A DNA stretch of 64,000 nucleotides. Source: Mogibacterium sp. (GTDB taxonomy: Bacteria; Bacillota; Clostridia; Peptostreptococcales; Anaerovoracaceae). The notes below the pieces were generated by a model, which worked only from the letters and a program-made list of their open reading frames with translations, was not told the DNA's origin and searched no databases. How positions within the stretch are numbered: the stretch's first letter is position 1; every line of letters starts with the position of its first letter. The stretch lies in contig JAFRGC010000050.1 of NCBI GenBank assembly GCA_017434025.1, positions 1 to 64,000 of the forward strand. Reading direction: 5' to 3'. Positions 25,713-34,967 of the stretch are shown piece by piece. The position numbers were made by a program, and so were the translations under genes.

Positions 25713-27008
25713 ATGGCGGTTATAGAGCAGATTTTGGCCGGATTACAGAGCGGCAGAGAAGCATTCACACAGATCAGAGGCGAGATCGGAAATCCTGCAG
25801 CGCAGGATGAAGCATCTTGCGGATCCGAGCTTGCGTTAGGAGATAATACGGAATACATGAAGTATCTGCTCAGTTCCGGATATGCCGGCCGGTTCAGTCT
25901 GATCTATATTGATCCGCCGTTTTTCACCAGATCGAAGTTCAACGCCACTGTAGTGGTAAAGGACAGAGATGGGGCATCACACAGAGTCAGACATCTGGCT
26001 TTTGACGACAGATTCGAGCGGAGTCTTGAATGCTACATTGAGAATATTGCGGTCAGAGTGCTGTTAATGAAGGAACTGCTGGCAGACGACGGTCTTATGT
26101 GGATCCATCTCGACTGGCATTCTTCTCACTATGTCAAACTCGTTCTGGATGAACTCATGGGAGAGAAGAACTTCGTGAATGAGATCATCTGGTGTTACAA
26201 ATCCGGCGGATCCGGCAAGAGACACTTCTCCAGGAAGCACGATACGATACTGGTTTACAGCAAGACTAAGCAGTACTATATCGACATCCCTCAGGAGAAA
26301 TCCTATAACAGAGGCTTTAAACCATACAATTTCAAAGGTGTCAGAGAGTTCAGAGACGAACGCGGATGGTATACGCTCGTCAATATGAAGGACATCTGGA
26401 ATGTCGATATGGTAGGCAGGACCTCTGCTGAGAGAACAGGATATGCTACCCAGAAACCGATCGAGCTGATGAAGCGTATCATCCAGGCGGGTTCCGTCGA
26501 AGGCGATCTGGTAGGAGATTTCTTCTGCGGAAGCGGCAGTCTGCTGGAAGCTGCAGAGATCACAGGCCGCAGATGGGTAGGCTGTGACAATGAAAAGCTT
26601 GCGGTATCGATGGCAAGAAAGAGGCTGGATCGCAGAGGCGCGCAATATGAATGCCGCTATATGGAATCTGTGGATGCGGGTCCGGGCAGACTGGACATAG
26701 AGGTCAGAAGCACGGAACCCCTTGAGAACGGCCGAAGATTGATACGGTGTGCCGTCAGAGAGTTCGTACCTGAGATAGATACGGGCTATATTCAGGTCAA
26801 TGACAGACAATATATAGAACAGGCTGTCAAGGATGATCCTGTACAGCTGATCGACTACATCATGGCAGATGATGATTTTGCCGGAGAGTTCCATAGGAAG
26901 ATCAATATTGAAGGAGATTTCAGCGATATAACATTCATAGCCGGAGAGCAGGCAGTACTGGCTGCAGTTGATGTATTCGGAAGGGAGTACTATTCTGACA
27001 TCCTGTGA
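25713..27008 (+). CDS. Solitary DNA methyltransferase (N6-adenine or N4-cytosine)
   Basis: 431 residues. The catalytic motif IV Asp-Pro-Pro-Phe is at about residue 66, ahead of the AdoMet-binding motif I Phe-Phe-Cys-Gly-Ser-Gly-Ser at about 270, which is the beta-class order of type III Mod and related enzymes. Beyond residue 325 is a 100-residue extension without a recognisable domain. No restriction subunit is adjacent, so it may act in regulation or belong to an orphan system. ATG 25713 has CGGAGGG; an in-frame TTG lies 18 bp upstream. Confidence 0.88.
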   Translation: MAVIEQILAGLQSGREAFTQIRGEIGNPAAQDEASCGSELALGDNTEYMKYLLSSGYAGRFSLIYIDPPFFTRSKFNATVVVKDRDGASHRVRHLAFDDRFERSLECYIENIAVRVLLMKELLADDGLMWIHLDWHSSHYVKLVLDELMGEKNFVNEIIWCYKSGGSGKRHFSRKHDTILVYSKTKQYYIDIPQEKSYNRGFKPYNFKGVREFRDERGWYTLVNMKDIWNVDMVGRTSAERTGYATQKPIELMKRIIQAGSVEGDLVGDFFCGSGSLLEAAEITGRRWVGCDNEKLAVSMARKRLDRRGAQYECRYMESVDAGPGRLDIEVRSTEPLENGRRLIRCAVREFVPEIDTGYIQVNDRQYIEQAVKDDPVQLIDYIMADDDFAGEFHRKINIEGDFSDITFIAGEQAVLAAVDVFGREYYSDIL

Positions 27009-27029
27009 TAGTCACAGGATGATCCGAAA

Positions 27030-28196
27030 GTGATAGAGATCATGGAAGAGAAAAGAACAGATATGACAGATAAGAAAGACGGGATGGTAGAGATCGAGGG
27101 CAATACAGAACATGTTCACGCAACAGAAGTCGTTCCGCCTGAAGACAGCTTGAGACAGGTGATCAGGCTGGCCAAGCCACAGCGCATTGTCAGGAGCGGA
27201 ACTACAGCGAAGACTGAGGAAGAAGATGATGGTATGAACGCACTTGACCGCAAGCTGGCCAAAGAAGAAGCAGCAGCCAAAGCCGCAAATGTCATCGCTG
27301 CCAAGGATCCTGTCCTGCACGGCAGGACGCGTTTCCAGGCAAGAGCTTCAGAAATCGCAATGGCGCTTACGGCCGCACTGATCGGTTCCTTTGCGACAGT
27401 CGCGATCATGCTGCCAAACGGCCTGACTTTTGGCGGAATAACAGGAATTGCCAGGATCATTCAGGCATCGACGGGATGGAATTATTCGATTATATACTAT
27501 GCTTTGGCCATGACAGTCGCCGCATTTGTATGGATCGGGCTTGGGTTCAAGGAACTCAGAAAGATCATCCTGATGTCGATCTCGTATCCTACGATCATGC
27601 TGCTGCTCCAGATGTCAGGCGTTGAGTTCATTATCGAAGACAAGTTCCTGGCGGCTGTATTCTGCGGTGTGATCCTGGGCGTTTCCAACGGTCTTACGTT
27701 TAAAGCTGGATTCTCATCCGGCGGAACGGATTCGATCGCCAAAGTTATCAAGTATAAGAGCATGCCTCATCTTGGCATCAACGATATCACTTTCGCGATC
27801 AACACTCTTATCGTAGTGTTCAGCGCAGCGATTCTCGGTCTCAATATCGCGCTCTATGCTGTCATCACGATCTATGTATCGATGAGGATCGGCGAGGCAG
27901 TCATGTTTGGACTTTCTACCAAGATTGTAGAACTTGAGATCATTCCGGGAGACCCGGACGCTCTGACAGAATATATTATGAAAGAGCTGGGACGAGGTGT
28001 TTCGAGCGTAGAGATCACCGGCGAGTATACCGGAGATAAAAGAAAACAGCTCAAGATCCTCTGTTCGCCTCGCGAGAGCTTCCTGATCAAGAGGCATCTC
28101 GCCAAGAACGACCCGAAGTCCTTCGTAGCTGTTTACGGAGTGAATTCAGTCTGGGGTGTAGGCAGGGGATTCTCAGATATCCGCAGTATGGAATAA
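27030..28196 (+). CDS. YitT family membrane protein
   Basis: 388 residues. About 110 N-terminal residues are hydrophilic and highly charged, longer than usual for the family. Then come five to six transmembrane helices (about 112-290) with the repeated Gly-x-Ser-x-Gly-Gly-Thr-Asp motif (Ser-Ser-Gly-Gly-Thr-Asp-Ser), and a cytoplasmic DUF2179 domain at the C-terminus. YitT proteins are of unknown transport function. The start is uncertain: GTG 27030 has AGGA at suitable spacing; ATG 27042 or 27063 are alternatives. The 3' end overlaps the convergent exonuclease gene by 24 bp. Confidence 0.85.
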   Translation: MIEIMEEKRTDMTDKKDGMVEIEGNTEHVHATEVVPPEDSLRQVIRLAKPQRIVRSGTTAKTEEEDDGMNALDRKLAKEEAAAKAANVIAAKDPVLHGRTRFQARASEIAMALTAALIGSFATVAIMLPNGLTFGGITGIARIIQASTGWNYSIIYYALAMTVAAFVWIGLGFKELRKIILMSISYPTIMLLLQMSGVEFIIEDKFLAAVFCGVILGVSNGLTFKAGFSSGGTDSIAKVIKYKSMPHLGINDITFAINTLIVVFSAAILGLNIALYAVITIYVSMRIGEAVMFGLSTKIVELEIIPGDPDALTEYIMKELGRGVSSVEITGEYTGDKRKQLKILCSPRESFLIKRHLAKNDPKSFVAVYGVNSVWGVGRGFSDIRSME

Positions 28197-29174
28197 ACGG
28201 CTGTCGATGCGTTCCAGTACGATGCGGGATATCAGGTTGATGGTCCTGCTGTTCAGGATCAGGAATCTGTTGACACAATCCTCATCCATGCAGAGATCGA
28301 CCCCAAGCGGCTCAAGATCGACATAGAATTCATCATGTAGACGTCCCACCGGGACGTCTATTTCATATGAAGCAGTTGCTGCGTTGAAGACTGCCGTGAG
28401 AGGACTATCGATGTCCGGGAAGAACGCAGCGGAAACAGGACATTGGATCTGCTCACCGGCGATCCTCAGAGTGCGTGCGGCTTTCCTGATGAACGGTCTG
28501 GCAGTGTATTTTCCACGCAGGACCGGGAATCCGTGGATCGCGATCGCAGAATCGAAGTCCTCCGGCTCGTCAAGACTCAGATACATGAGCCTGTGCAGTT
28601 GGAGCACATCCTCTCGGTTATGTGTGAGAATGATTTTCTCTATAGTGGAATTGCCGGTCAGAGAGTATTCATCGAACAGCGCAACACTCTCACGCCCGGT
28701 GATCGTGTCCTGCCGGTCACAGAATATGCCATAATGATCCTCAAGTGACATCTGACTCATCGAATTGATGCGTTGTCTGAGGTCAGTACCGCGCCTGAGG
28801 AACCGGTACAAATCAAAGTCATACATGCGCATCCGGTCGTCAGAAAAAGATGATTCGAGGCGTCTGTTCATGAAAGGAACATCAAAAGCCTGACCGTTGA
28901 ATGTGATGAGATAGTCGATGCCTTCGCGCGCGATAAAGTCCATTGTCGCATCAAGCACGCGGTTCTCCTCATAATGGTTCTCTGCCAGGAACTGCGTGAT
29001 CCGTATACCGGAGCCGGTCTGAACGAGCAATGCTGTCATACAGACTCTGGACCTTGACGGGTCAAGTCCCGTCGACTCGATATCGAAGACACAGGAACGC
29101 ATCCCTTCAAAGTAACGGCTGAACTTCTCAGGGTAATCACCGGTTATTCGATAGTCTCTGGTAAAAACTTTCAT
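28173..29174 (-). CDS. YprB-like 3'-5' exonuclease, RNase H fold
   Basis: 333 residues. The exonuclease core shows Phe-Asp-Ile-Glu-Ser-Thr-Gly (about 30), Thr-Phe-Asn-Gly-Gln-Ala-Phe-Asp (about 94) and His-Asn-Arg-Glu-Asp (about 185), the acidic residues of a DEDD-type active site. The tail of about 110 residues is unassigned. Related YprB proteins are usually next to helicase genes, which is not the case here. ATG 29174 is the first start after an in-frame stop, but no good ribosome binding site precedes it. The leader upstream contains a terminator-like hairpin. Confidence 0.8.
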   Translation of the reverse strand: MKVFTRDYRITGDYPEKFSRYFEGMRSCVFDIESTGLDPSRSRVCMTALLVQTGSGIRITQFLAENHYEENRVLDATMDFIAREGIDYLITFNGQAFDVPFMNRRLESSFSDDRMRMYDFDLYRFLRRGTDLRQRINSMSQMSLEDHYGIFCDRQDTITGRESVALFDEYSLTGNSTIEKIILTHNREDVLQLHRLMYLSLDEPEDFDSAIAIHGFPVLRGKYTARPFIRKAARTLRIAGEQIQCPVSAAFFPDIDSPLTAVFNAATASYEIDVPVGRLHDEFYVDLEPLGVDLCMDEDCVNRFLILNSRTINLISRIVLERIDSRLFHTADI

Positions 29175-29250
29175 GATAGAACGCTAACATTTTTCTGTCA
29201 TCGTTGCAAGTGCACGGAGGAACTATGATCAATGCTATTCAAAATATGGT

Positions 29251-29334
29251 AAAATGAAAGAGACTGCGGGGGGAGCAGTCTCTCTCGAAAAAGGGTATTG
29301 GGACTAGAGATTAGGAATCACATCGGTGATCCCT
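29251..29334 (-). ncRNA. Predicted small RNA or attenuated leader
   Basis: A minus-strand unit of about 84 nt: a strong promoter, a 9-bp hairpin (AGGGATCAC-CGAT-GTGATTCCT), a single-stranded middle and a terminator hairpin (AGAGACTGC-TCCCCCC-GCAGTCTCT, 29259-29283) with tail TTCATTTT. It is either an independent sRNA or the first part of the 160-nt leader of the exonuclease gene, ending at an attenuator. This covers most of the 302-bp gap 29175-29476. Confidence 0.55.
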
Positions 29335-29340
29335 ATCCAT

Positions 29341-29369
29341 ATTATAGGAACCGTGAACGAGAATTTCAA
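29341..29369 (-). promoter_or_regulatory. Minus-strand promoter of the predicted sRNA/leader
   Basis: TTGAAA (29364-29369), exactly 17 bp, TATAAT (29341-29346); near-perfect sigma-A consensus, facing the exonuclease gene. Confidence 0.8.
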
Positions 29370-29390
29370 CCGCAAAATGACCAAACGTTC

Positions 29391-29428
29391 AAAAAATACA
29401 AAATCGCAGAGATAAATACATCTGCGAT
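29391..29428 (-). terminator. Minus-strand terminator-like hairpin upstream of the sRNA promoter
   Basis: On the minus strand ATCGCAGA and TCTGCGAT form an 8-bp stem with a 10-nt loop, followed by TTTGTATTTTTT. No minus-strand gene lies to its right, so it may insulate the sRNA unit from antisense transcription of ychF. Confidence 0.55.
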
Positions 29429-29476
29429 GTGATAGAATCAATTTGCACAGAATGATCACTAAAGGAGCATATTTCA

Positions 29477-30571
29477 ATGAAACTGGGAATCGTAGGACTG
29501 CCTAATGTAGGCAAGAGCACGCTGTTTAACGCAATAACCAAAGCAGGAGCTGAAGCTGCAAATTATCCGTTCTGCACGATCGAACCAAATGTCGGAGTCG
29601 TAACGGTACCGGATGAAAGAGTCACGACATTATCGAAGATATATAAGTCTAAGAGGACTATCTATACGACCATTGAGTTCAGTGACATAGCCGGCCTGGT
29701 CAAGGGAGCCTCCAAGGGAGAAGGCCTTGGCAACAAGTTCCTGGGACATATCCGTGAAGTAGAGGCAATCGTACACGTAGTGAGATGCTTCGATGACCCT
29801 AATGTAGTACATGTTGATGGTAAAGTTGATCCTGTCAATGACATTGAGACTATCAACATGGAACTGATCATCGCGGATATGGAGGTCCTGGAGAGAAGGA
29901 TCGCCAAGGCTGAGAAGACTGCCAAAGCAGACAAGACTGCAAGAGCAGAGGTCGAACTTCTCAGACGCATCTATGACCATCTCGCAGCGGGCAATGTCGC
30001 ACGCAGTATCGAGGATCTGGATGAGGAAGAGGCGGCATTCGTACGCACACTGCAGCTGCTTACCTATAAGCCTGTGATCTATGCAGCCAACGTATCGGAA
30101 GACGATATCGCCGGGGAAGATAACGAATACGTCAAAGCGGTCAGAGAATACGCAGCCGCGGAAGGCTCCGAGGTCGTTGTGATCTGTGCGAAGATCGAGG
30201 CTGAACTGGCCGAACTCGATGATGAGGAGCGTGAGATGTTCCTCGAGGATCTTGGGATCAGTGAATCAGGTCTCGACAAACTGATCCGCTCTTCATATTC
30301 ACTGCTCAACCTGATCTCTTTCCTGACGACAGGTGAGGACGAGACCAGAGCATGGACTATCAAGAGAGGCACACTGGCCCCACAGGCAGCAGGCAAGATC
30401 CACTCAGACTTCGAGAAGGGATTTATCAGGGCAGAGACGATCGCCTATGACAAACTGATGGAGTGCGAGGGCAAGCTGTCAGCCGCGAAAGAGCGCGGAT
30501 GGCTGAGATCGGAAGGTAAGGAGTATGAAGTTAAGGATGGAGATGTCGTCCACTTCCTGTTCAATGTATAG
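29477..30571 (+). CDS. ychF: Ribosome-binding ATPase YchF
   Basis: 364 residues. P-loop Gly-Leu-Pro-Asn-Val-Gly-Lys-Ser-Thr at residue 7, Asp-Ile-Ala-Gly-Leu-Val (G3), and Asn-Val-Ser-Glu in place of the GTPase Asn-Lys-x-Asp, which explains the ATP preference. A helical domain and a C-terminal TGS domain complete the usual length. AAAGGAGC precedes the ATG. Confidence 0.96.
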   Translation: MKLGIVGLPNVGKSTLFNAITKAGAEAANYPFCTIEPNVGVVTVPDERVTTLSKIYKSKRTIYTTIEFSDIAGLVKGASKGEGLGNKFLGHIREVEAIVHVVRCFDDPNVVHVDGKVDPVNDIETINMELIIADMEVLERRIAKAEKTAKADKTARAEVELLRRIYDHLAAGNVARSIEDLDEEEAAFVRTLQLLTYKPVIYAANVSEDDIAGEDNEYVKAVREYAAAEGSEVVVICAKIEAELAELDDEEREMFLEDLGISESGLDKLIRSSYSLLNLISFLTTGEDETRAWTIKRGTLAPQAAGKIHSDFEKGFIRAETIAYDKLMECEGKLSAAKERGWLRSEGKEYEVKDGDVVHFLFNV

Positions 30572-30602
30572 AGCGCAAAGCCATAAGTAAATAATCGGAC
30601 GT

Positions 30603-30626
30603 ATCGCATCACTGCGGTGAAGCGAT
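30603..30626 (+). repeat. Symmetric hairpin after ychF
   Basis: ATCGC-A-TCAC-TGCG-GTGA-A-GCGAT: nine base pairs around a tetraloop with a symmetric A/A mismatch. It lies between the ychF stop and the terminator. No U-tract; function unknown. Confidence 0.4.
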
Positions 30627-30643
30627 GGATCGTGAGTAACGCA

Positions 30644-30680
30644 AACAGCCGGAAATCCAATGGATGCCGGCTGTTTTTTG
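30644..30680 (+). terminator. Intrinsic terminator of ychF
   Basis: AACAGCCGG pairs with CCGGCTGTT, then TTTTG. Confidence 0.88.
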
Positions 30681-30745
30681 ATGCCAAAAAGTGTGCTGAA
30701 TCGGATGGGAAAAGAGGGTATATTTGCGCTTACGAGGAGGGAGTG

Positions 30746-31726
30746 ATGAGGATCGGGATGCTGATGAGAGACATGGAATACAGGGATGCCCTTACGGAGA
30801 TGATATCTCATTCGGACAGGGACATCCTGATAGAGATTGCAGGCAGGTCGGGAGCAGATGGGAAGTCAGTGATCCTGACAGATATCATGCCTGATGAGAT
30901 AGATGATGATGTTCTGCGGCGTATCGCTCCCAGAACACTGTTCCTGTCTTCTATACCTCCGGAGAGAGGAACATCGTTAAACTCAGATGATCACACAGAC
31001 ACAAATACGTTACCGCTGAATGTCATCTTCAAATACAGTTCCGTAAGCACTATCCTGGCAGAGCTCACACTGGTCTATCAGCGATGGACAGGAGATTCAT
31101 GCATTCTCAGTACAGTATCGGTGACGATTGCTGTTATGGGGGAATCGGACCTGCACAGCTCATCGATATGCAGAATGCTGGCGCGGCAGATCATATACCG
31201 CCGCGGAGGATCGGTCCTCATACTGCCTCTTGGTTTTATCAATGATTATGCAGAGAGAAACAACACTCAGGCCGAGAGAGAAGAAGCAAGAGGCTGGTTC
31301 AGGCGCCTTATATATATGATCGATGAAGGCCGTGATTTTCCGGCAGAGAGTTTTGTAACTAATGACAGTTACGGCATCAGTTATCTGAAACTGCCTGAAG
31401 GCCTTAATCCGGTTGCAGAACTGGACAGCAGATATCTTGATCGACTGGTCACAAGCATGGGAATGAGATTTGACACCATGATACTGGACATCGGCACTTG
31501 CTACAGGCAGGAAAACATCGGGCTGGCCTGCAGGGCTGACCGAATCATATTCATTGGCAGCGGCAGGCGGATCCGGGATATCAGGGAGATGATAGACAGC
31601 TTGCCAGCAGAAAGGACAAAGAGCATAAGGTTTTCGATGGGCACAGATGAGACGCTTGCTCTTGACGATTACGTGCTTGAACTGTTTAGGAAAGACTCTG
31701 ATGAAGGAAATACACACAGGAAATGA
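30746..31726 (+). CDS. TadZ/CpaE-like pilus localisation protein with degenerate Walker A
   Basis: 326 residues. A receiver-like N-terminal domain (about 1-125) and a MinD/ParA-like C-terminal domain match the TadZ layout, and the next gene encodes TadA. Where ParA proteins have Lys-Gly-Gly-x-Gly-Lys-Thr, this one reads Gly-Glu-Ser-Asp-Leu-His-Ser-Ser-Ser, so ATP hydrolysis is unlikely. A late Asp-Ile-Gly-Thr sits at the usual Walker B-like position. TadZ marks the place of Tad pilus assembly. ATG 30746 has GAGGAGG; a GTG three bases before is possible. Confidence 0.75.
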   Translation: MRIGMLMRDMEYRDALTEMISHSDRDILIEIAGRSGADGKSVILTDIMPDEIDDDVLRRIAPRTLFLSSIPPERGTSLNSDDHTDTNTLPLNVIFKYSSVSTILAELTLVYQRWTGDSCILSTVSVTIAVMGESDLHSSSICRMLARQIIYRRGGSVLILPLGFINDYAERNNTQAEREEARGWFRRLIYMIDEGRDFPAESFVTNDSYGISYLKLPEGLNPVAELDSRYLDRLVTSMGMRFDTMILDIGTCYRQENIGLACRADRIIFIGSGRRIRDIREMIDSLPAERTKSIRFSMGTDETLALDDYVLELFRKDSDEGNTHRK

Positions 31727-31727
31727 C

Positions 31728-32960
31728 ATGATCACTCGCAGAGATACGATATTGAAATATTCAGAAGGGATCGATGAGATAGTAGCAGATATCAGGCGAT
31801 GGCTTACTGGAGAAGACAGCTTCCCCGGGCCGGAGAGGATAAGGCTTCGGGCCGAAGAAGCCTTCTTCAGTTCTTCAATGGCTCGTGAGGCTGAAATACC
31901 GGAGATCAGATTCGTGATAGACGCGATATTTGAAAGAGCCGCTTTCAAATACGGGATACTGACAGGATTGCTCGAAGATGCATCAGTCAACGAGATCATG
32001 GTAAATGGTCCAACAGATATTTTCATTGAGAAGGACCGGCAGCTTGTCAAAGTAGATGATGCTTTTACATCTGCTGAGGAGCTCGAAGAGATCATACGAA
32101 TGTTCGCATCAGATATCCACAGAGAGATCAATGAGGCTAATCCAATTGTAGACGCCAGACTGCCTACAGGGTTCAGGGTCAACGGTGTACTCCGTAATAT
32201 CGCTCTTAACGGGCCAATCCTGACGATACGTAAATTCCGCGAGAAATCGATAGAGATGGAAGATCTTATAGCTGCCGGCAGCATTACTGAGGAGTGCGCA
32301 GATGACCTGAAAGCGCTTGTAAGAAGCGGATACAGCATTTTCATAAGTGGAGGCACTTCGTCCGGCAAAACTACTTTTCTTAATGCCTTGACTGCAGCGA
32401 TCGATCCGAGAGAGAGGGTGATCATCATAGAAGATTCAGCTGAACTGATGATCGATCATCTTGATAACAAAGTACATCTTGAATGCAGATCAGCCAATTC
32501 GATAGGCAAAGGTGAAGTAACTATGGAACAGCTGATCAGGACCAGTCTGAGAATGAGACCGGACCGTATAATCGTCGGCGAGGTAAGGGGCAAGGAAGTT
32601 GTCGATATGATTCAGGCGATGAATACCGGCCATGACGGAAGTATGAGCACTGGGCACGGCAACTCTATACGAGGAATGCTGAACAGGCTCGAAACGATGT
32701 ATCTGATGGATTCGCAGATTTCCGTGTCTTCAGTCAGAAATCAGATCGCAAATGCAGTAGATATTTTCGTACATCTGAGAAGAGATGCGCATGGCATGAG
32801 ACGTGTATGCGAAGTAGCGGAACTTACTGGATTCGATGGACAGGATTACAGCATCAATTATCTATACACTTCCGGAAATGATGGGGTACTGGTTTCTACA
32901 GGGAATGGGCTTACTGACAGAGAAAGGCTTGAAAGAGCAGGAGAAAGGCTGAGCAGATGA
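31728..32960 (+). CDS. tadA: Tad/Flp pilus assembly ATPase TadA (CpaF family)
   Basis: 410 residues. Walker A Gly-Gly-Thr-Ser-Ser-Gly-Lys-Thr-Thr is at about residue 208, Walker B with Gly-Glu-Val-Arg-Gly-Lys-Glu at about 283, and a His box Ser-Thr-Gly-His-Gly-Asn at about 305. A helical N-terminal domain precedes them. It is the hexameric secretion ATPase that drives Flp pilus extension and probably retraction. The gene begins one base after the TadZ-like stop and overlaps tadB by four bases. Confidence 0.94.
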   Translation: MITRRDTILKYSEGIDEIVADIRRWLTGEDSFPGPERIRLRAEEAFFSSSMAREAEIPEIRFVIDAIFERAAFKYGILTGLLEDASVNEIMVNGPTDIFIEKDRQLVKVDDAFTSAEELEEIIRMFASDIHREINEANPIVDARLPTGFRVNGVLRNIALNGPILTIRKFREKSIEMEDLIAAGSITEECADDLKALVRSGYSIFISGGTSSGKTTFLNALTAAIDPRERVIIIEDSAELMIDHLDNKVHLECRSANSIGKGEVTMEQLIRTSLRMRPDRIIVGEVRGKEVVDMIQAMNTGHDGSMSTGHGNSIRGMLNRLETMYLMDSQISVSSVRNQIANAVDIFVHLRRDAHGMRRVCEVAELTGFDGQDYSINYLYTSGNDGVLVSTGNGLTDRERLERAGERLSR

Positions 32961-33700
32961 CAGACCTGAAGACATATGAATTCAGCAAAGCAGAGGATGC
33001 AGCGATCCTGACAGCTGTCTCAGCAGGGAGTATCGTCATTGCATTTCTCATGTACAGGAACATTCTGTTTGCTGCTGTCGGACTGATATTGCTGCCTCGC
33101 ATCAGAGAGATCGTGAGGCAGACACTAGCAGATAACAGGAGGCGCAGATACATGAACGAGTTCAGAGACTTCCTGTTCATGGCTTCTACTGCTATCGGTG
33201 CAGGAAGATCCATGAAAGATGCGATCGGTGAAGCGATATATCCACTGGAGAAGATACACGGAAAAGGCTCTATTCTTGCACATGAACTATCGATCGTATA
33301 TGAACGCATGGAAACCGGAAGTGAGAATGATGTAACGGTTCTCATGGATCTGGCGGAAAACAGCGGGATGGAAGATGTTTTTGATTTTGTCACGATCTAT
33401 TCGATCTGCAAAACGACCGGTGCGAGCATGATCGTAGCCCTGGGAAGAGCGGCAAGTGTGATCATTGACAAGATGACGATAGAAAAGGAGGTCGCAGAAC
33501 TCGTGAGGAGAAAGAAAAGCGAAGGAATGGTGATCTTCATAATGCCGGCAGCGGTTATCCTCTTCCTCAATGTATTCGCACCGGATTATATCGCACCGAT
33601 GTATGAAACTCTTGCCGGCAGAATGATCATGACAGTGGTAGTTGTGAGTGCCGTAGGTATCTACTCGATCATACAGAAGATAGTGAGGATAGATATATAG
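32957..33700 (+). CDS. tadB: Tad pilus inner-membrane platform protein TadB
   Basis: 247 residues with the type II secretion system F domain. Paired N-terminal helices (about 18-55), a cytoplasmic helical part and two C-terminal helices (about 190-240) fit TadB. It forms the platform on which TadA acts. Translationally coupled to tadA through ATGA. Confidence 0.85.
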   Translation: MTDLKTYEFSKAEDAAILTAVSAGSIVIAFLMYRNILFAAVGLILLPRIREIVRQTLADNRRRRYMNEFRDFLFMASTAIGAGRSMKDAIGEAIYPLEKIHGKGSILAHELSIVYERMETGSENDVTVLMDLAENSGMEDVFDFVTIYSICKTTGASMIVALGRAASVIIDKMTIEKEVAELVRRKKSEGMVIFIMPAAVILFLNVFAPDYIAPMYETLAGRMIMTVVVVSAVGIYSIIQKIVRIDI

Positions 33701-33702
33701 CA

Positions 33703-34758
33703 ATGACAGAACTGATAGGCAAATACATTGATACGGGAGAAGTCAAAAGAGTCTTCCGGGATCCATCTGTCAGAAAGAAGATATACATACTAACGCTGAC
33801 TGCAGTGCTGCTGATACTTGTCATTACTGTACGAGGCCCTGAACAGCATGGAACGGTTCTAACAGACAGTTCCGGAAATGCTGTCAGGATAAGAAGGCAT
33901 TCACTGACAACTTCTGAGCAGTATGATATGACGCTCAGGGTCATTGATGACGGAAAGATAGAAGAAAAGGACATCACTCTGACTGTCAGAGCATCACAGG
34001 AGAATACAGAGGATAGCAGTAACACCGGCAGATCAGCAGCAACCGCAGATAGTGACAGCGAGATCCAGCATGAGGCTGAGATCGATGCGGAGATAGACAG
34101 TTTACTTACAGAAATAGAGTTTTCAGATGATGAGGAAATAACGCTTCCATCACAACTGCCTGATGGGACACCGGTAACCTGGGAGATGCGGAAACAGGAG
34201 GACAGATCAGGAGTGCTCCTGATTCCAGTTCTATATCTGATCCTTGTGATCATGATCATAGCTACGGAATTCAATTCCGGCAGGGATGAAGAAGAGAAAG
34301 ATCGAAAGGAGATCATGAAAGGACTTCCGAGATTCTGCAATCAGCTGTTTCTGATGATGAATGCCGGAATGATATTAAGTGATGCCTTTGAGCGGATCTG
34401 TGACAGTTACCGAGAATACAGCGCTTCCGAAATGTCAGGTTTTCAGAAGGAATTATCTGAGATCTGCGATGCGAACAGAGATCACCGGACCAGCACTGCA
34501 GCTGTCATAAGCGAGTATGCATCAAAGCATAATGTCAAAGAATTAGTACGTATAGCAGCGATACTCACGGAAAATGAAAAACGTGGGAGCGATGTTATAG
34601 AGAGTCTGAGCAGGGAGAGTACTTATCTCTGGGATGACAGGAAGACTGTAGCCCGGGAGAGCGGCAGGATGATCGATACCAAGATGTCCTGGCCGCTCGG
34701 TCTTCTACTCATACTCCTGATCGTTATCACTATGGCACCTGCACTCATGAATATGTGA
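33703..34758 (+). CDS. TadC-like platform protein with large exported loop
   Basis: 351 residues. A first membrane helix (about 26-44) is followed by a polar, acidic region to about residue 165 that should lie outside the cell. A second helix (about 168-185), a cytoplasmic T2SSF-like helical region with Leu-Pro-Arg-Phe-Cys-Asn-Gln, and a C-terminal helix (about 330-348) follow. TadC proteins usually lack such an external insertion. It follows tadB after two bases and is probably the second platform subunit. Confidence 0.7.
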   Translation: MTELIGKYIDTGEVKRVFRDPSVRKKIYILTLTAVLLILVITVRGPEQHGTVLTDSSGNAVRIRRHSLTTSEQYDMTLRVIDDGKIEEKDITLTVRASQENTEDSSNTGRSAATADSDSEIQHEAEIDAEIDSLLTEIEFSDDEEITLPSQLPDGTPVTWEMRKQEDRSGVLLIPVLYLILVIMIIATEFNSGRDEEEKDRKEIMKGLPRFCNQLFLMMNAGMILSDAFERICDSYREYSASEMSGFQKELSEICDANRDHRTSTAAVISEYASKHNVKELVRIAAILTENEKRGSDVIESLSRESTYLWDDRKTVARESGRMIDTKMSWPLGLLLILLIVITMAPALMNM

Positions 34759-34784
34759 TGCGGGGGAAGACAAGGAGGAGTCAT

Positions 34785-34967
34785 ATGAACAGAATAGCAG
34801 TGCTGATGAACGGGCTGTTTCAGAAGCTCAGGAATAAGAAAGGAATGGAGATGGTACAGGTCGCTATCCTCGTTGCGATCGCAGTTGTTGTCGGGATCAT
34901 ATTCAAGACCTCGGTCGTTGATTTTGTCAACAGGATATTCGGTGACCTCGATGCGGCCAATTTCTGA
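34785..34967 (+). CDS. Flp-type type IVb pilin
   Basis: 60 residues with a short basic leader (Leu-Arg-Asn-Lys-Lys-Gly), then Met-Glu-Met-Val-Gln and an uninterrupted hydrophobic helix, the layout of a Flp1-like prepilin. Cleavage is expected after Gly in Lys-Lys-Gly-Met-Glu. AAGGAGGAG precedes the ATG, one of the strongest sites in the operon, consistent with an abundant pilin. The next gene starts inside it. Confidence 0.85.
   Translation: MNRIAVLMNGLFQKLRNKKGMEMVQVAILVAIAVVVGIIFKTSVVDFVNRIFGDLDAANF

Noticed and set aside
29225-29257. Ten-codon open frame after GGAGGAACT on the plus strand, as a possible leader peptide
   Set aside because: No plus-strand promoter is convincing, and the better signals in this interval are on the minus strand.
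30574-30600. CGCAAAGCC after ychF, recalling the core of a cyclic di-GMP-I riboswitch
   Set aside because: The upstream half of the aptamer would lie inside ychF and its conserved GGGCAAACC element is missing.
31160-32428. Long open frame (422 codons) antisense to tadA
   Set aside because: No start signal, low-complexity Ser/Ile-rich translation; tadA on the other strand has complete motifs.
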